From positions 248,001-312,000 of the forward strand of contig CAXXOK010000002.1 of assembly GCA_963664595.2 (NCBI GenBank): a DNA stretch of 64,000 bases, written 5' to 3'. Numbering within the stretch: the first letter of the stretch is position 1; each line of letters begins with the position of its first letter. Source of the stretch: CAXXOK01 sp963664595 (lineage in GTDB: Bacteria > Bacillota > Clostridia > Christensenellales > Aristaeellaceae). Positions 51,110-60,813 of this stretch are shown here, piece after piece. Made by a program: the position numbers and the translations under genes. The notes below the pieces were generated by a model that was not told the origin of the DNA, did not search any database, and saw only the letters and a program-made list of their open reading frames with translations.

Positions 51110-51793
51110 ATGTTGACATTAACCGATATCAAACAAAACGAGAGCATCAAAGCCCTGATCAAGGCGGGCAACCGCTATCTGGAGCATTTGGGCTATACCG
51201 ATCACGGCCCCCGGCATCTGAGCTACGTCAGCCGCACCGCCAGCCAGATCCTGACACAGTTAGGCTACAGCGAGCGGGAGATTGAGCTGGCGGCCATCGC
51301 AGGCTGGGTGCACGACGTGGGCAATTCCATCAACCGGCACGACCACGGCCCCAACGGCGCCATCCTGCTGTTCCCCATCCTCAAGGAAGCGGGCATGAAT
51401 ATCCAGGACGCGCTGGAGGTGGTCACCGCCGTGGGCAACCACGAGGAAGAAAGCGGCACGGCATCTTCCGCGGTCAGCGCCGCGCTGATCATCGCCGATA
51501 AATCCGACGCGCACAAAAGCCGCGTGCGCAGCGGCACCCCGGACCCTCACGATATCCACGACCGCGTCAACTTCGCCATCCAGAAAAACGAAGTGATCGT
51601 CAACCGCAAGGCCCACATCATCCGGCAGTCGCTGATCATGGATAAATCCAGCTCGGTGCTTGAATACCTGAGCATCTACCTGCCCCGCATCCTGATGTGC
51701 GAAACGGCCGCGCGGTTTTTAAAACAGGAGTTTGAGCTGGAAATCAACGGCCATCCGGTCAACAACCAGGCTCCTGAGCCCCAGTGCCCCTGA
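51110..51793 (+). CDS. HD-domain phosphohydrolase
   Basis: Metal-dependent phosphohydrolase of 227 residues. The HD metal ligands are visible as YTDHGPRHL, GWVHDVGNSINRHDH, GNHEEES and ALIIADKSDAHKSR. The arrangement resembles small stand-alone HD proteins acting on nucleotides; the substrate is unknown. ATG 51110 after AAAGGAGAGTATC, directly downstream of the CCAACA tract. Its 3' end runs into an imperfect tandem of CCCTGAGG/CCCTGAGC units (51770-51822). Confidence 0.85.
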   Translation: MLTLTDIKQNESIKALIKAGNRYLEHLGYTDHGPRHLSYVSRTASQILTQLGYSEREIELAAIAGWVHDVGNSINRHDHGPNGAILLFPILKEAGMNIQDALEVVTAVGNHEEESGTASSAVSAALIIADKSDAHKSRVRSGTPDPHDIHDRVNFAIQKNEVIVNRKAHIIRQSLIMDKSSSVLEYLSIYLPRILMCETAARFLKQEFELEINGHPVNNQAPEPQCP

Positions 51794-51938
51794 GGCCCTG
51801 AGCCCCTGAGGCCCTGAGCCCCCGTATCGCCTTACTCCGTAACGGCGGGACCGCGTTGCGTTCTTCGCCCTCCCGTCCCGGCGGCGGCCCCGCGGCCCGC
51901 CTGTTTTGATTTCGTACGAAAGCGAGGCTTTCCCGAGA

Positions 51939-53924
51939 ATGTATTGCAAACGATGCGGCAATTATCTGCCCGACGACACGGTGATGTGCGATATCTGCGG
52001 CGAGATGGCACGCCGGGAAACCGCAGACATTGGCGTGCGCAGCATGCGCCAGGGCCGCCGGGGCGATGCGCCGCCGCAGGTTTTGCCCGATGAAAAGCGG
52101 GATTCCGTGCCTGAATACGGAGACTTCGAGATGTCCCCCCTGCCGCCGGACCAACAGCGCAACGTGCGCCGCCTGAACACCCAAAAGACGGCCGACGGGC
52201 TTAGCCGCCCCGATACCCGCACCGGCATTCCCGTGCATGGCAGCATGATGACCCGCTACGTTACCACCCGCCAAATCAAAACCAAGGGCGTGAAAACCCA
52301 CGGTTTCAACTGGATGATGCTGCTGGTGATCCTTGTCGTGGCTGCGCTGATAGCCCTTGCGGGCTATTTCGTCTACATGAAGGCATCGGATCAGGGGCAG
52401 CGGATTACCGCCCGCAAGCGCGTGCTGATGGCGACCGAGGATACCCTGCTGCTGGCCACCTCGACAGAGCCTACCCTGATTGCCGAGAAGGAGGAGGTGC
52501 TGGACAACCTTCTGTCCGTTCCGGCGCAGACCTACTGGCTGGTTGGGCAGGATTACATGGGCATCGGCGATATGACCGAGGCCATCATGGCTTTCCGCAT
52601 CGCCGATATTCTGGATCCGGAAAATTACGACGGCCTGTACCTGCTGGCTACGGTGTACGAGCTGAACACCCAGGATGATCTGGCCGAAGCCGTATACCTG
52701 AACCTGATCCAAAACATCAGCCCATCCCGCACCGAGGCTTACAACGCGCTGATCTCCCTGCTGATCAACCAGGAGCGCAACCCGGAGGCCGCCGATATGA
52801 TGCAGCTGGCCTATGAAAGCACCGGGCGCGAAACCTTCCGCATACAGCGCAACGATTTCATTCCCGAGAAGCCGGAGGTCAACGCCGAGCAGGTAGCCGG
52901 CCGCTATGAGCTGGCACAGAACATTGTGCTGATCTCCCCGCAGGGCTACGATATCTACTACACACTGGACGACGCTGCCGTGCTGCCCGAGCAGGGCACG
53001 CTGCTCACGGGCGACAGCGTGCTGATCCCCGAAGGCACGTTTACCCTGCGCGCGGTGTGCTCCATCAACGATCTGCATTCCGACGAGTTCTCCGCGCAGT
53101 ACATCGTGTTTTATCCCACGCCTGCCGCCCCCAGGGCCAACCTCGCGCCAAACACCTACAACAAGCTGAAAACCGTCAGCCTGCGGGCCGGGGACAAATC
53201 CGAGGACTATAAAACCAAAACAGCCGAACAGAAGGCCATGGAGGATGCCCTGACCTTCTACTATACCTTTGACGGCTCCAGCCCCGATCCGGCCCTGAGC
53301 CCGATTTACGACGGCAACCCCATCGCCCTGCCCACCGGCCGTGTAATCCTGCAAGCAATCGTTGTCAACGGTTACGGCAAAAAATCCTCCACGATGGAGA
53401 TCGGATATAAGTTTGAGGTGAGCCCCTATCTGCCCCAGCCCTATTCGCGGGATGATACCCTTCCGCGGCTTTGAGATAAACACCACGCAGATCACCGATT
53501 TCACCAACGCCTTCGGCCAGCCAGTCTCCACCCAGAACGTTCAATACCTGTATTACGAAGGACAGGCGCAGGAGCTGTTGTACGACTGGGCAACGCCGTG
53601 TTTACACTGTCCGGCAACCAATGGCTGCTGGTCAGCATCGACATGAACCGCAATATTTCCTTGCCGCCGCGCGGTGTGGGCGTGGGCAACATGGAAAGCG
53701 AGATCACTGCGGCTTATAAGGATTTCGGCATGCCCGACAACCAGGACGGCAGCCGCAACCTCTATTATGCCGATCCCCTGATCGGCGTGGTGCTCAACAA
53801 CGGCGACGGCACCCATACCGTGCAGTACACCGCCGTAACGCTGACCAACGAAGTGCTGATCCTGCAGTTTTATATCGACGCCCAGGGCGCCTGCACCCGC
53901 ATTGTGAATTACGTGCGCAAATAG
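51939..53924 (+). CDS. Zinc-ribbon membrane protein with TPR and chitobiase-C-like domains, two frame breaks
   Basis: Large membrane-anchored protein of about 660 residues. N-terminal zinc ribbon (C3, C6, C17, C20), cytoplasmic linker, one helix at about 122-147 (MMLLVILVVAALIALAGYFVYM), then an extracytoplasmic TPR-like region (MTEAIMAFRIADILDPENYD) and a CHB_HEX_C-type domain (YDIYYTLDDAAVLPEQGTLL; FYYTFDGSSPDPALSPIYDG). A break near 53465 and a compensating one near 53590 interrupt the frame; the chain otherwise continues FRGFEINTTQITDFTNAFG and FTLSGNQWLLVSID to a stop at 53924. Probably an envelope sensor or scaffold. Confidence 0.75.
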
Positions 53925-54599
53925 GCGGAGCACAGGCTCCGGTTTGGGCCGCGACCATTCACAGCGCAACGGACCGGCGGATACGCATTGCCGTATACCG
54001 CCGGTTTTTGATTCGGTTCGATAACGGATTGAACCTTCTCATCCGCTATAGTATACTGTATCAAGATATTCCGGCGGAATGCGCAGACCGCAGGCCGGAA
54101 ACCCGTTTGACTGCCGGTTCCCTGATTCTCAAAATGCCTGTTTTCTTTCGGACGTTCCTTCGACCGTAGCCTTGGTTCTTCTTGCATTTATCCTGTTAAA
54201 ACGGTTCATCCTGCCCAGGCCGTTGAGGTGTTATGATGCGGGATAGGGAAAAGAGACCCGGAAAAGCTGTTATATCGCGTTTTATGCTCTCGCGGCACTC
54301 TGTGGTTATGGGCGGCGCTTGCGGGGGCGGTTATTGCGCATGCGCCGCATGGCCGCCATAGCCCAATAAAAAGGCCCGTGCCTTTTGAAAAACAACCTCC
54401 TTGGCCCGTTAAAGCCTTACATCGTACAACGCCTGCGGCACGGTTTGCCCGCCTTTGCAAAAATAACAATACAGTGATTCGGCCCTTCGCCAGGGGTTTC
54501 ATACTTCCGCCATAACCGGGGCTTTCAGCCCTGAATCCGCTCTTATACAGCGTGTCCCGGGCCGGCATTTGCCCGGCCTCTTGCCGAAGGAGCGCAACC
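53925..54599. other. Intergenic region with promoter
   Basis: About 675 bases without a convincing gene. It contains the promoter at 54029-54057 and a GC-rich CCGGGC/GCCCGG hairpin just before the next gene. The long leader between promoter and start might hold regulatory RNA; no known class was recognised. Confidence 0.4.
54029..54057 (+). promoter_or_regulatory. Sigma-A-type promoter
   Basis: TTGAAC at 54029-54034, 17-base spacer, TATACT at 54052-54057. It gives a leader of about 535 bases before the membrane-protein gene at 54600, unless an unseen small gene intervenes. Confidence 0.55.
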
Positions 54600-56347
54600 A
54601 TGAGCATAAAGAAATTTCAATTATTGAAACGTTTTCTCCATAGGCTTCCGCTTGCGCTGTTTATTGCGGCGGCGTTGTTTTCCTGTTATACCGCGTACTG
54701 CTTTGCCGGGCACATTACGGATTCGGATGTTGCCAGCAATCTTGTCATGGGCAAATTCCTGGCGGACCAGAGCAAAATTGTTTCCCGGGATTGGTTTTAT
54801 TCCACGGAGCTGATCCTGTTCAACTTCAATTTGGTATATGTCCCCCTGTTTAAAATTTTCGGCAGTTATTTTCTCGTGCGATTTTTAAGCTCACTGCTCA
54901 TGCAGGCCATGATGGTAGGCAGCTACTATTACCTGAACCGCCAGATCAGGATGCGCCGCGGCGTTTTCTTCCTCACCGCTGCGCTGATGCTGCTGCCGAC
55001 CAGCCTGCAATACGGACGGTATATCCTCTACCACAATTACTATACTTTTACGTTTCTATATAATTATCTGATCGTCGGCCTGTTCCTGTCCTTCGTACAC
55101 CATCAGGGGCAGAAGCGCGCCGGGCAGACGCTGCGCCTGTGCGGTATGGCCGCGCTGACGATGGCAAGCTGCCTCAACGGTATGCGGCAGTTTCCCGCCA
55201 CCATGCTTCCGCTGTTTGTCACAGTGCTGATCATCGCCCTGAAGGACCGCCGGGGCGCCGCCTGGGCGCCGGAAAGCGTGACCAAGGCCAAACGGACGCA
55301 GGTCTGGGCCGCGGGAATGCTTTGTGCCGTAGGTTTTGCGGGACTCTATATCCATAATCGCTTCTTATCCCAGCGCTTCTTCTTCCTTCTGCACGACGGC
55401 TGCGACGTTTTTCTTTCCTCCGCAGACAGTATGCAGCAGATGGTTTGCGGGTATCTGCGGCTGTTTGGCTTTTCGGACAATTTGCCGCTTTTCTCCGTCG
55501 GCGGGCTGCTTTCGCTGGGCGGCGCGGCGGCCGCGGTTGTGATGCTGGTGATCAGCCTGGGCGATATTGTGCCGCGCGAGCGGAAAGCCGATCCCGCCGC
55601 GGCGATACTGCAAACCCTGTACCCCGTCGCCATGCTCGTGATCACCGTGCTGTTCCTGTTCACTTCGGTGGATGAGGAAAGCTATAATTTCTATGTCTAC
55701 ATTTATCCGTCGCTGCGTGGCTGTTTCCCTACCTCGCGGTTACGCTCAGCCGGGAGGATGGCGCATCGGTTTCCGGGCCGTCGTTCAAGCGGGCGGCAGT
55801 ATGGGCCGTATGTTTGTTTTTGGCGGTGAACGGCGTTTTCGTCAACCTGTATTTCATAAACCCCAATGCCAAGCTGGTCAGCTATACCTCCAGCGGCAAC
55901 ACGGAAATGGACACGCTGCACCGCATGGACGGCGTGCTGCAATACCTGGATGAGAACGGCTGCGAGGTGGGCTATGCGTCCTTCTGGTACGCCAACCTGA
56001 TAACCGAGCTGACCAACGGGCGAATCCCGATGATCCCCATCACCCGGCAGTACCCGGACGCCGCCTACACCTACATGGACTGGCTGACGGCCAAGCCCTT
56101 CCGCGAAAAGAGCTTTATTGAGGACAAGAACATCTTCCTGCTGCTGAGCGTTGATGAAACCTTTGTGTTTGGAGACTCCGGGCTTGCGGCGGTCTCCATA
56201 CCCACCTACCGCGACGAGTATTTTCAAATCTACGAGTTCGATTTTTCCACAGAGGTATGGGAGTATCTGCTGGAGCAGGCCGCCCTATACCGTCAGCGGT
56301 CCGTGCTGGAGCAGCTGACGCCCGCTAGCCGGATAAGCGCTGAATAA
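54600..56347 (+). CDS. Large polytopic membrane protein (glycosyltransferase-like), one frame break
   Basis: Integral membrane protein of about 580 residues with ten or so helices, then a soluble C-terminal domain. The N-terminal region with an acidic exit loop (ITDSDVASNLVMGKFL) and the overall layout resemble PMT/GT-C-type glycosyltransferases, though no decisive motif is seen. The frame breaks near 55712 (one base missing); the other frame continues WLFPYLAVTLSREDG and LFLAVNGVFVNLYFINPN to SRISAE and a stop at 56345-56347. That stop codon lies inside the left end of an R1 repeat. ATG 54600 after GAAGGAGCGCAACC. Confidence 0.7.
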
Positions 56348-56493
56348 AGCGTTTGTGCGATGGCACGTCAGCTTTTTGTTGGGTTGGGCTCGCGCAACCC
56401 GAAGCAGCAGCAGCGCTACATCAAGGGTTCTGCGAGCCTAACCCGGCGGAAAGATAGCGCGCCAGCGTGCAGGGGATTTATTCAGTTTTTACC
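56331..56493. repeat. R1 palindromic repeat, full copy (R1d)
   Basis: About 163 bases: left end GGATAAGCGCTGAATAAAGCG, right end GGGGATTTATTCAGTTTTTACC, centre GGGTTGGGCTCGCGCAACCC and GGGTTCTGCGAGCCTAACCC around GCAGCAGCAGCGC. Its left end supplies the stop codon of the preceding membrane-protein gene. Confidence 0.85.
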
Positions 56494-56626
56494 CAGGCCA
56501 ACCCTGATCCGCATTATCCCGCCGTGTATCCTCGTTGCTTTTTGAAAAGCCAGCGGTTATCAATCATTCGGTTTCATCTGTTTCCGCAGCGTCCTCTTTG
56601 CGTCCGGCTTGCCAAAATGCATACAT

Positions 56627-56650
56627 AAAAAAGGCAGACTCTCGTCTGCC
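56627..56650 (-). terminator. Minus-strand terminator
   Basis: GGCAGAC/GTCTGCC stem (56633-56650) followed on the minus strand by TTTTTT. It lies far (about 650 bases) downstream of the small membrane gene at 57300-57536, beyond both R2 copies. Confidence 0.65.
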
Positions 56651-56810
56651 AGGCGCCCGCCCGGGACGGCGTTCAAATCGCAGCGGCCCGGGCAGGTACA
56701 TCCAATGGGATCCGGATTACAGGTACAGCATAACGCAGGGATGTTAACCGGATGTCACAGGAATATCAGACACAGGTTAAAAATGGCCGCCGCTGATAAA
56801 GTGGAGGCCA

Positions 56811-56996
56811 CAGCCTGTCAAAGAACCTCTTCGGGTCATTACCGCCGCTCGCTTCATAGCGCCTTGGCGCTGTTCGCTCGCTTACCCCTTTGTTGTTACG
56901 CAAGCTTTTGGGGTTCCACCCCAATCCACGGCATGGGTTTCACCCCTGCACCCTGACCAGGACTTTCAGCCCTGGACCCTTCTTTTTAACAGCCTG
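56811..56996 (+). repeat. R2 dispersed repeat, copy R2c
   Basis: About 186 bases, very close to R2a, including CAGCCTGTCAAAGAACC, TTCATAGCGCCTTGGCGC and the three terminal stem-loops. It is preceded by an imperfect hairpin (GGCCGCCGCTGATAAAGTGGAGGCC) and followed by a perfect one (56999-57024). Confidence 0.85.
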
Positions 56997-56998
56997 AA

Positions 56999-57024
56999 TG
57001 GCCGCCGCTGGTAAAGCGGCGGCC
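56999..57024. repeat. Hairpin between R2c and R2d
   Basis: GGCCGCCGCTGGTAAAGCGGCGGCC, perfect stem with a short loop. The same sequence recurs at 57217-57241 and in a mutated form before R2c, so the array reads hairpin, R2, hairpin, R2, hairpin. Confidence 0.8.
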
Positions 57025-57025
57025 A

Positions 57026-57213
57026 CAGCCTGTCAAATAATCTCTTCGGGTCGTTATCGCCGCTCGCATCATAGCGCCTTGGGCGCTGTTCGCTCGCTTA
57101 CCCCTTTGTTGTAACGCAAGCCTTTGGGGTTCCACCCCAATCCCCGGCAAGGGTTTCACCCCTGCACCCTGACCAGGACTTTCAGCCCTGGACCCTTCTT
57201 TTTTGACAGCCTG
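57026..57213 (+). repeat. R2 dispersed repeat, copy R2d
   Basis: About 188 bases in tandem with R2c and in the same orientation: CAGCCTGTCAAATAATC, TTCGGGTCGTTATC, CATAGCGCCTTGGGCGC, GTAACGCAAGCC, then the three stem-loops and GACAGCCTGAA. Flanked on both sides by the same GGCCGCCGCT hairpin. Confidence 0.85.
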
Positions 57214-57299
57214 AATGGCCGCCGCTGGTAAAGCGGCGGCCATCCCGTTTCACGGTTTCCCTTTGCCCACAGGCGGCGCAGCGTCCGGGTGCGGATTGC

Positions 57300-57536
57300 T
57301 TACGCGTTCGCCGCGCCGACAACGAACAGAATCACGGCCGCGATCAGCGCGACAATGCCGAACACAATGCAGGTGATCGCCGCCGCCTTGTCGCTGGGCT
57401 CCTTGCTGCCCGCGAACATTTTCAGCTTCTGCTTCACAAGCCTGAGCAGAGCCTGTGGCTTGAACGCGCCAATCCAGACGCACAGCAGCCCGTAGGCCGC
57501 ACAGGCGATACCGCCAACCCAATATCCGGTTTCCAT
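57300..57536 (-). CDS. Small two-helix membrane protein
   Basis: Protein of 78 residues with hydrophobic segments at about 5-25 (YWVGGIACAAYGLLCVWIGA) and 53-75 (AITCIVFGIVALIAAVILFVVG) joined by a basic cytoplasmic loop (VKQKLKMFAGSK). No family recognised. ATG 57536 is preceded by AAAGGAGGAACCTGT. It stands alone between an R1 copy upstream and the R2 pair downstream. Confidence 0.7.
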   Translation of the reverse strand: METGYWVGGIACAAYGLLCVWIGAFKPQALLRLVKQKLKMFAGSKEPSDKAAAITCIVFGIVALIAAVILFVVGAANA

Positions 57537-57585
57537 ACAGGTTCCTCCTTTGTGATCTTTTGGTTTCAACCATGCAGGCCGCCCA

Positions 57586-57747
57586 GGTAAACGATGAGTA
57601 AAGCACTTGTGCGATGGTGCGTTAGATTTTTGTCAGATTGGGTTTGCGAAAGCCGCAGTAGCAGCAGCGCTGCGTCAAGGCTTTCGCAAACTCAAGTTGG
57701 CGAAAAGATAACGTGCTGGCGCATAAGGGATTTATTCAGCGGTTACC
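57586..57747. repeat. R1 palindromic repeat, full copy (R1e)
   Basis: About 162 bases: left end GGTAAACGATGAGTAAAGC, right end GGATTTATTCAGCGGTTACC, centre GGGTTTGCGAAAGCCGC and GGCTTTCGCAAACTC around GCAGCAGCGCTGC. The right end touches the stop codon (57747-57749) of the ABC permease gene. Confidence 0.85.
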
Positions 57748-58751
57748 TAGCTGAGCGACTTGCGGATGCTCTTTTGACACAGCATAAAGACTACGCCTGA
57801 AATTAAAAGGATGATCGCTGCGTACAGCAGCGTGCTCCCCCAGCCGGATGTCCCCTGTATGACCTCCGTAATGCCGCGGTAGGCCCAGTAGAACGGGCTC
57901 CACATCACCGTCACATGCCAGGCGGGGTCGGTCAGCTCGTACACCAGCACGGAAGCCGCCAGCGGAAGGAACAGCATTTTCACGCTGCCCGCCGCCTCGA
58001 TGAAATCGGTTGAGGCCAACCCGATCACAAACGCGACAATGATGGAGATCAGCCCGTCGGTCAGGATCAGCAGCATCATCTGCCCCCAGTTGATCTCGGT
58101 GATACCCAAAATCAACAGCACGCAGACCGAGGTCACGATCAGCGTTATCACGCCGATCAGGCTTTTGGAGATCACATACAGCGCCTGCGGTATGGGCGTT
58201 ACGTTGGCCGCCTTGATGGTCTGGTCGGCTTTTTCGTCCACCAGCCCCAGCGAGATCAGCATGGAGGTAATCACGCTGATCATGATCAGCAGCGAGATCG
58301 ACAGCGCCCGTTTCAGCGGCGAGGTGCTATCGCGGAAGGAATAAAAGCCGAACCGCGTGCTTTGCGTGCCTGCGGCGTCCCCCTGCTCGGCAATCGCCGT
58401 CAGCAGCCTGGCCATCGCAAGCGTGGTTTCGGTTTCGTTGCCCTGCCGCACCAGCACGGGGCCGGTTTCGCCTCCGATCACGCCGATTACCTCGTCGCGG
58501 CGCAGCACGCGCTCCTTCACGGCGTCGGCGTTTTCCAGCACATCCACACCGGCATACGTCTCCAGCGTCTGGATAAAGGCTTCGTCCAGTGTGGAATCCA
58601 CGGCCAGGGTGGGCACCGATTCGGAGATGCCGGGGGCGATCCATAAAATGAACAGGGCCAGAACCAACGGCATCAGGATCATCCACAGCGCCATCGGGTC
58701 CTTCACGGAAATCTTCAAATCCCGCTGCAACACACTGAGTGCTTTTTTCAT
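57747..58751 (-). CDS. ABC-2 type exporter permease
   Basis: Permease subunit of 334 residues (ABC-2/DrrB-NatB type). One N-terminal helix (ALWMILMPLVLALFILWIA), a soluble extracytoplasmic domain of about 120 residues, and five C-terminal helices. The start ATG 58751 is one base after the stop of the second permease, so they are coupled. Together with the ATPase at 59935 they form a complete exporter, probably for lipid-like or toxic compounds under TetR control. Confidence 0.88.
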   Translation of the reverse strand: MKKALSVLQRDLKISVKDPMALWMILMPLVLALFILWIAPGISESVPTLAVDSTLDEAFIQTLETYAGVDVLENADAVKERVLRRDEVIGVIGGETGPVLVRQGNETETTLAMARLLTAIAEQGDAAGTQSTRFGFYSFRDSTSPLKRALSISLLIMISVITSMLISLGLVDEKADQTIKAANVTPIPQALYVISKSLIGVITLIVTSVCVLLILGITEINWGQMMLLILTDGLISIIVAFVIGLASTDFIEAAGSVKMLFLPLAASVLVYELTDPAWHVTVMWSPFYWAYRGITEVIQGTSGWGSTLLYAAIILLISGVVFMLCQKSIRKSLS

Positions 58752-58754
58752 CGC

Positions 58755-59951
58755 TTACACCCCCAAGCTCTTTCGGTACCGGATGTCCGACCACCACAGA
58801 AACAGCGCCGAGCCCGCCGCCATGCCCGCGCACACAATCAGCACATAGCTGGTATCGGGGCTGGGCAGCAGCGTTTCCTTCACGGCCTGCAGCATGGGGT
58901 AGGTGGGCATCAGTTTTATCCACAGCGGCGCAAAGGCCGGAATGATGTAGGACATGGACGGCAGCATCAGCAGCACCATCAGGAGGATGATCACGCCGAA
59001 TGCGGATTTGACATCCTCAAAGAACGACGCCACCCACAGCCCGATCATGCACGACAGCACCGATACCAGCGCCGCCGTAAGGATGAACAGCGGATAGCTG
59101 GGCTGTGCGCCCATCACGGGCACCGTGACCACCAGCGAGGAGATCAGCGACATTGTGAGCACCACCAGCACCTTGCTCAGCAGGTACGCGCGGGTATGCA
59201 TGGGCGTCAGGGCCATGGCGCGGATCAGCCCGGCGGATTTATCCAGGGTCAGATAAGCGATCACGATCAGCATGCCCATCAGCCCGTTCATGATCACCAC
59301 GGCCAGCGGCATGTAGCTCTGCCGGTTGTTGAGCACGTTTTCTGCGCCGAGGGTAAGCACCTCCCGGCTTTCTGCCGCCTGAAGCAGGGCGGGGGTGCTG
59401 CCGGCGTTCATCATGGCGGAAATCAGCTTCTGGTAGCGCTCGCTTTCCGAGCCGAACAGCAGCAGCCGGTATTGCAGCGCGCCGTCCGCGCCCGGCTGGA
59501 TGGCGGTAGCGTACCATTTTTCGGTCTTGGCCACGCGCAGCATATCCTCAAAGCTTCCGGTGAAATAAATCGTCTGGTCGTGTTTGCCGGTGACGGGATC
59601 GTAGGCAAACCAGGTTTCCAGCTCCAGCGTTTTTTTGTCGTCAAAGGTCAGCGTAAACGGCTCGCCGGTCTGCTCGTCGTAGTAGGTGAGGGTATCGGGC
59701 TTCAGCCGCACGCGGGTATCCTCCGCACGCTCATAGCTTGCCGTGGCGCCGAAGCTTTTTTGCAGCAGCACGCCCACGGCTTCGGCGGGCAGATCGGTGT
59801 AGATCACTTCCTGCGTCACGGTGACGGAATCCACAGGCACCAGCAGCAGAATGCCAACCAGCAGGATGGCGGCCATGACGATTTCCATGTAGAAATAAAA
59901 TCCGCGGGAGGCGATTTTCATTTCCTTACAGTAATTACTCCACAGCTTCAT
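58755..59951 (-). CDS. ABC-2 type exporter permease
   Basis: Second permease of the exporter, 398 residues: helix at about 20-40 (VMAAILLVGILLLVPVDS), an external domain of about 190 residues, then six helices (for example LAVVIMNGLMGMLIVIAYL and TAALVSVLSCMIGLWVASFF). The start ATG 59951 overlaps the 3' end of the ATPase gene by 17 bases. Substrate unknown. Confidence 0.88.
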   Translation of the reverse strand: MKLWSNYCKEMKIASRGFYFYMEIVMAAILLVGILLLVPVDSVTVTQEVIYTDLPAEAVGVLLQKSFGATASYERAEDTRVRLKPDTLTYYDEQTGEPFTLTFDDKKTLELETWFAYDPVTGKHDQTIYFTGSFEDMLRVAKTEKWYATAIQPGADGALQYRLLLFGSESERYQKLISAMMNAGSTPALLQAAESREVLTLGAENVLNNRQSYMPLAVVIMNGLMGMLIVIAYLTLDKSAGLIRAMALTPMHTRAYLLSKVLVVLTMSLISSLVVTVPVMGAQPSYPLFILTAALVSVLSCMIGLWVASFFEDVKSAFGVIILLMVLLMLPSMSYIIPAFAPLWIKLMPTYPMLQAVKETLLPSPDTSYVLIVCAGMAAGSALFLWWSDIRYRKSLGV

Positions 59952-60813
59952 CCGCCGTCAGCCCCTTTCCGGTTACCCTGATGAAGATTTCCTCCAGCGT
60001 GGCCTCCCTGGAATGCATGGTGATGATCTCGCAGGTATCCAAAACCAGGTGCAGGCGCTCCCGGTCCTGCCCGTTGGCGGGGGCGAAGTTCTCCTTTTTG
60101 ATGGTGTCGCCCTGTTTGTACTCCACGTCCACCGTTTTATGCCCGTATTGCAGCTTGAGCGCCTTGGGGCTGTCGATCAGCTTGATCTCGCCATCCACGA
60201 TAAAGGCCACGCGGTCGCACAGCTCATCGGCGATAAACATGTTGTGCGTGGTTAAAAACGTGGTTACGCCGTTCGCCTTTTCCGCGCGGATGATCTCCTT
60301 GATCTGCGCGGCGATGGCCGGGTCCAGCCCGGTGGTCGGCTCATCCAGAAACCAAATCGCGGGGTTGTTTAACAGCGAGCGCGCAAAGGTGAGCCGGTGC
60401 TTCATGCCCTTGGAAAACGAGCCCGCCTTCATCTTTTCCTTGCCGCCCAGGCCCACCATATCGATCAGCTGGCGCGGGTCGCGGGTGGGTACGTCAAACA
60501 GCTTGGCGTAGTAGCGCAGGTTTTCCTCGGCGGTAAGCTTGGCATAGAGGTTGGACTGCTCAAAGCTCATACCGATGCGGTTGAAGCGTTTCTTGTCTTC
60601 CCGGTGCAGGTCGTACCCATCCACCTCGGCCTCGCCCTCCTGCAGCGGCAAAAGCCCCGTCAGGATGCCCTGCGTGGTGGATTTGCCCGCGCCGGACGGC
60701 CCCAGAAACCCGAAGATTTCCCCCTTGGCGATATCAAAGGAGAGCTCCTTCACGGCATAGTGATCATCCCGGGTGTAGGAATAGAACAGGTTCTTCACAT
60801 GGATCATGGTCAT
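59935..60813 (-). CDS. ABC exporter ATPase
   Basis: ATP-binding subunit of 292 residues. Walker A GPSGAGKSTTQG near residue 38, signature SFSKGMKHRL (FSKGM in place of LSGGQ), Walker B IWFLDEPTTGLDP and the switch His in FLTTHNMF. A C-terminal extension of about 60 residues follows. The start overlaps the TetR stop by 4 bases, placing regulator and exporter in one transcript. Confidence 0.94.
   Translation of the reverse strand: MTMIHVKNLFYSYTRDDHYAVKELSFDIAKGEIFGFLGPSGAGKSTTQGILTGLLPLQEGEAEVDGYDLHREDKKRFNRIGMSFEQSNLYAKLTAEENLRYYAKLFDVPTRDPRQLIDMVGLGGKEKMKAGSFSKGMKHRLTFARSLLNNPAIWFLDEPTTGLDPAIAAQIKEIIRAEKANGVTTFLTTHNMFIADELCDRVAFIVDGEIKLIDSPKALKLQYGHKTVDVEYKQGDTIKKENFAPANGQDRERLHLVLDTCEIITMHSREATLEEIFIRVTGKGLTADEAVE

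Noticed and set aside
54060..54599. Small protein gene in the leader of the large membrane protein
   Set aside because: Frames are short, lack ribosome sites and show no recognisable composition or motif.
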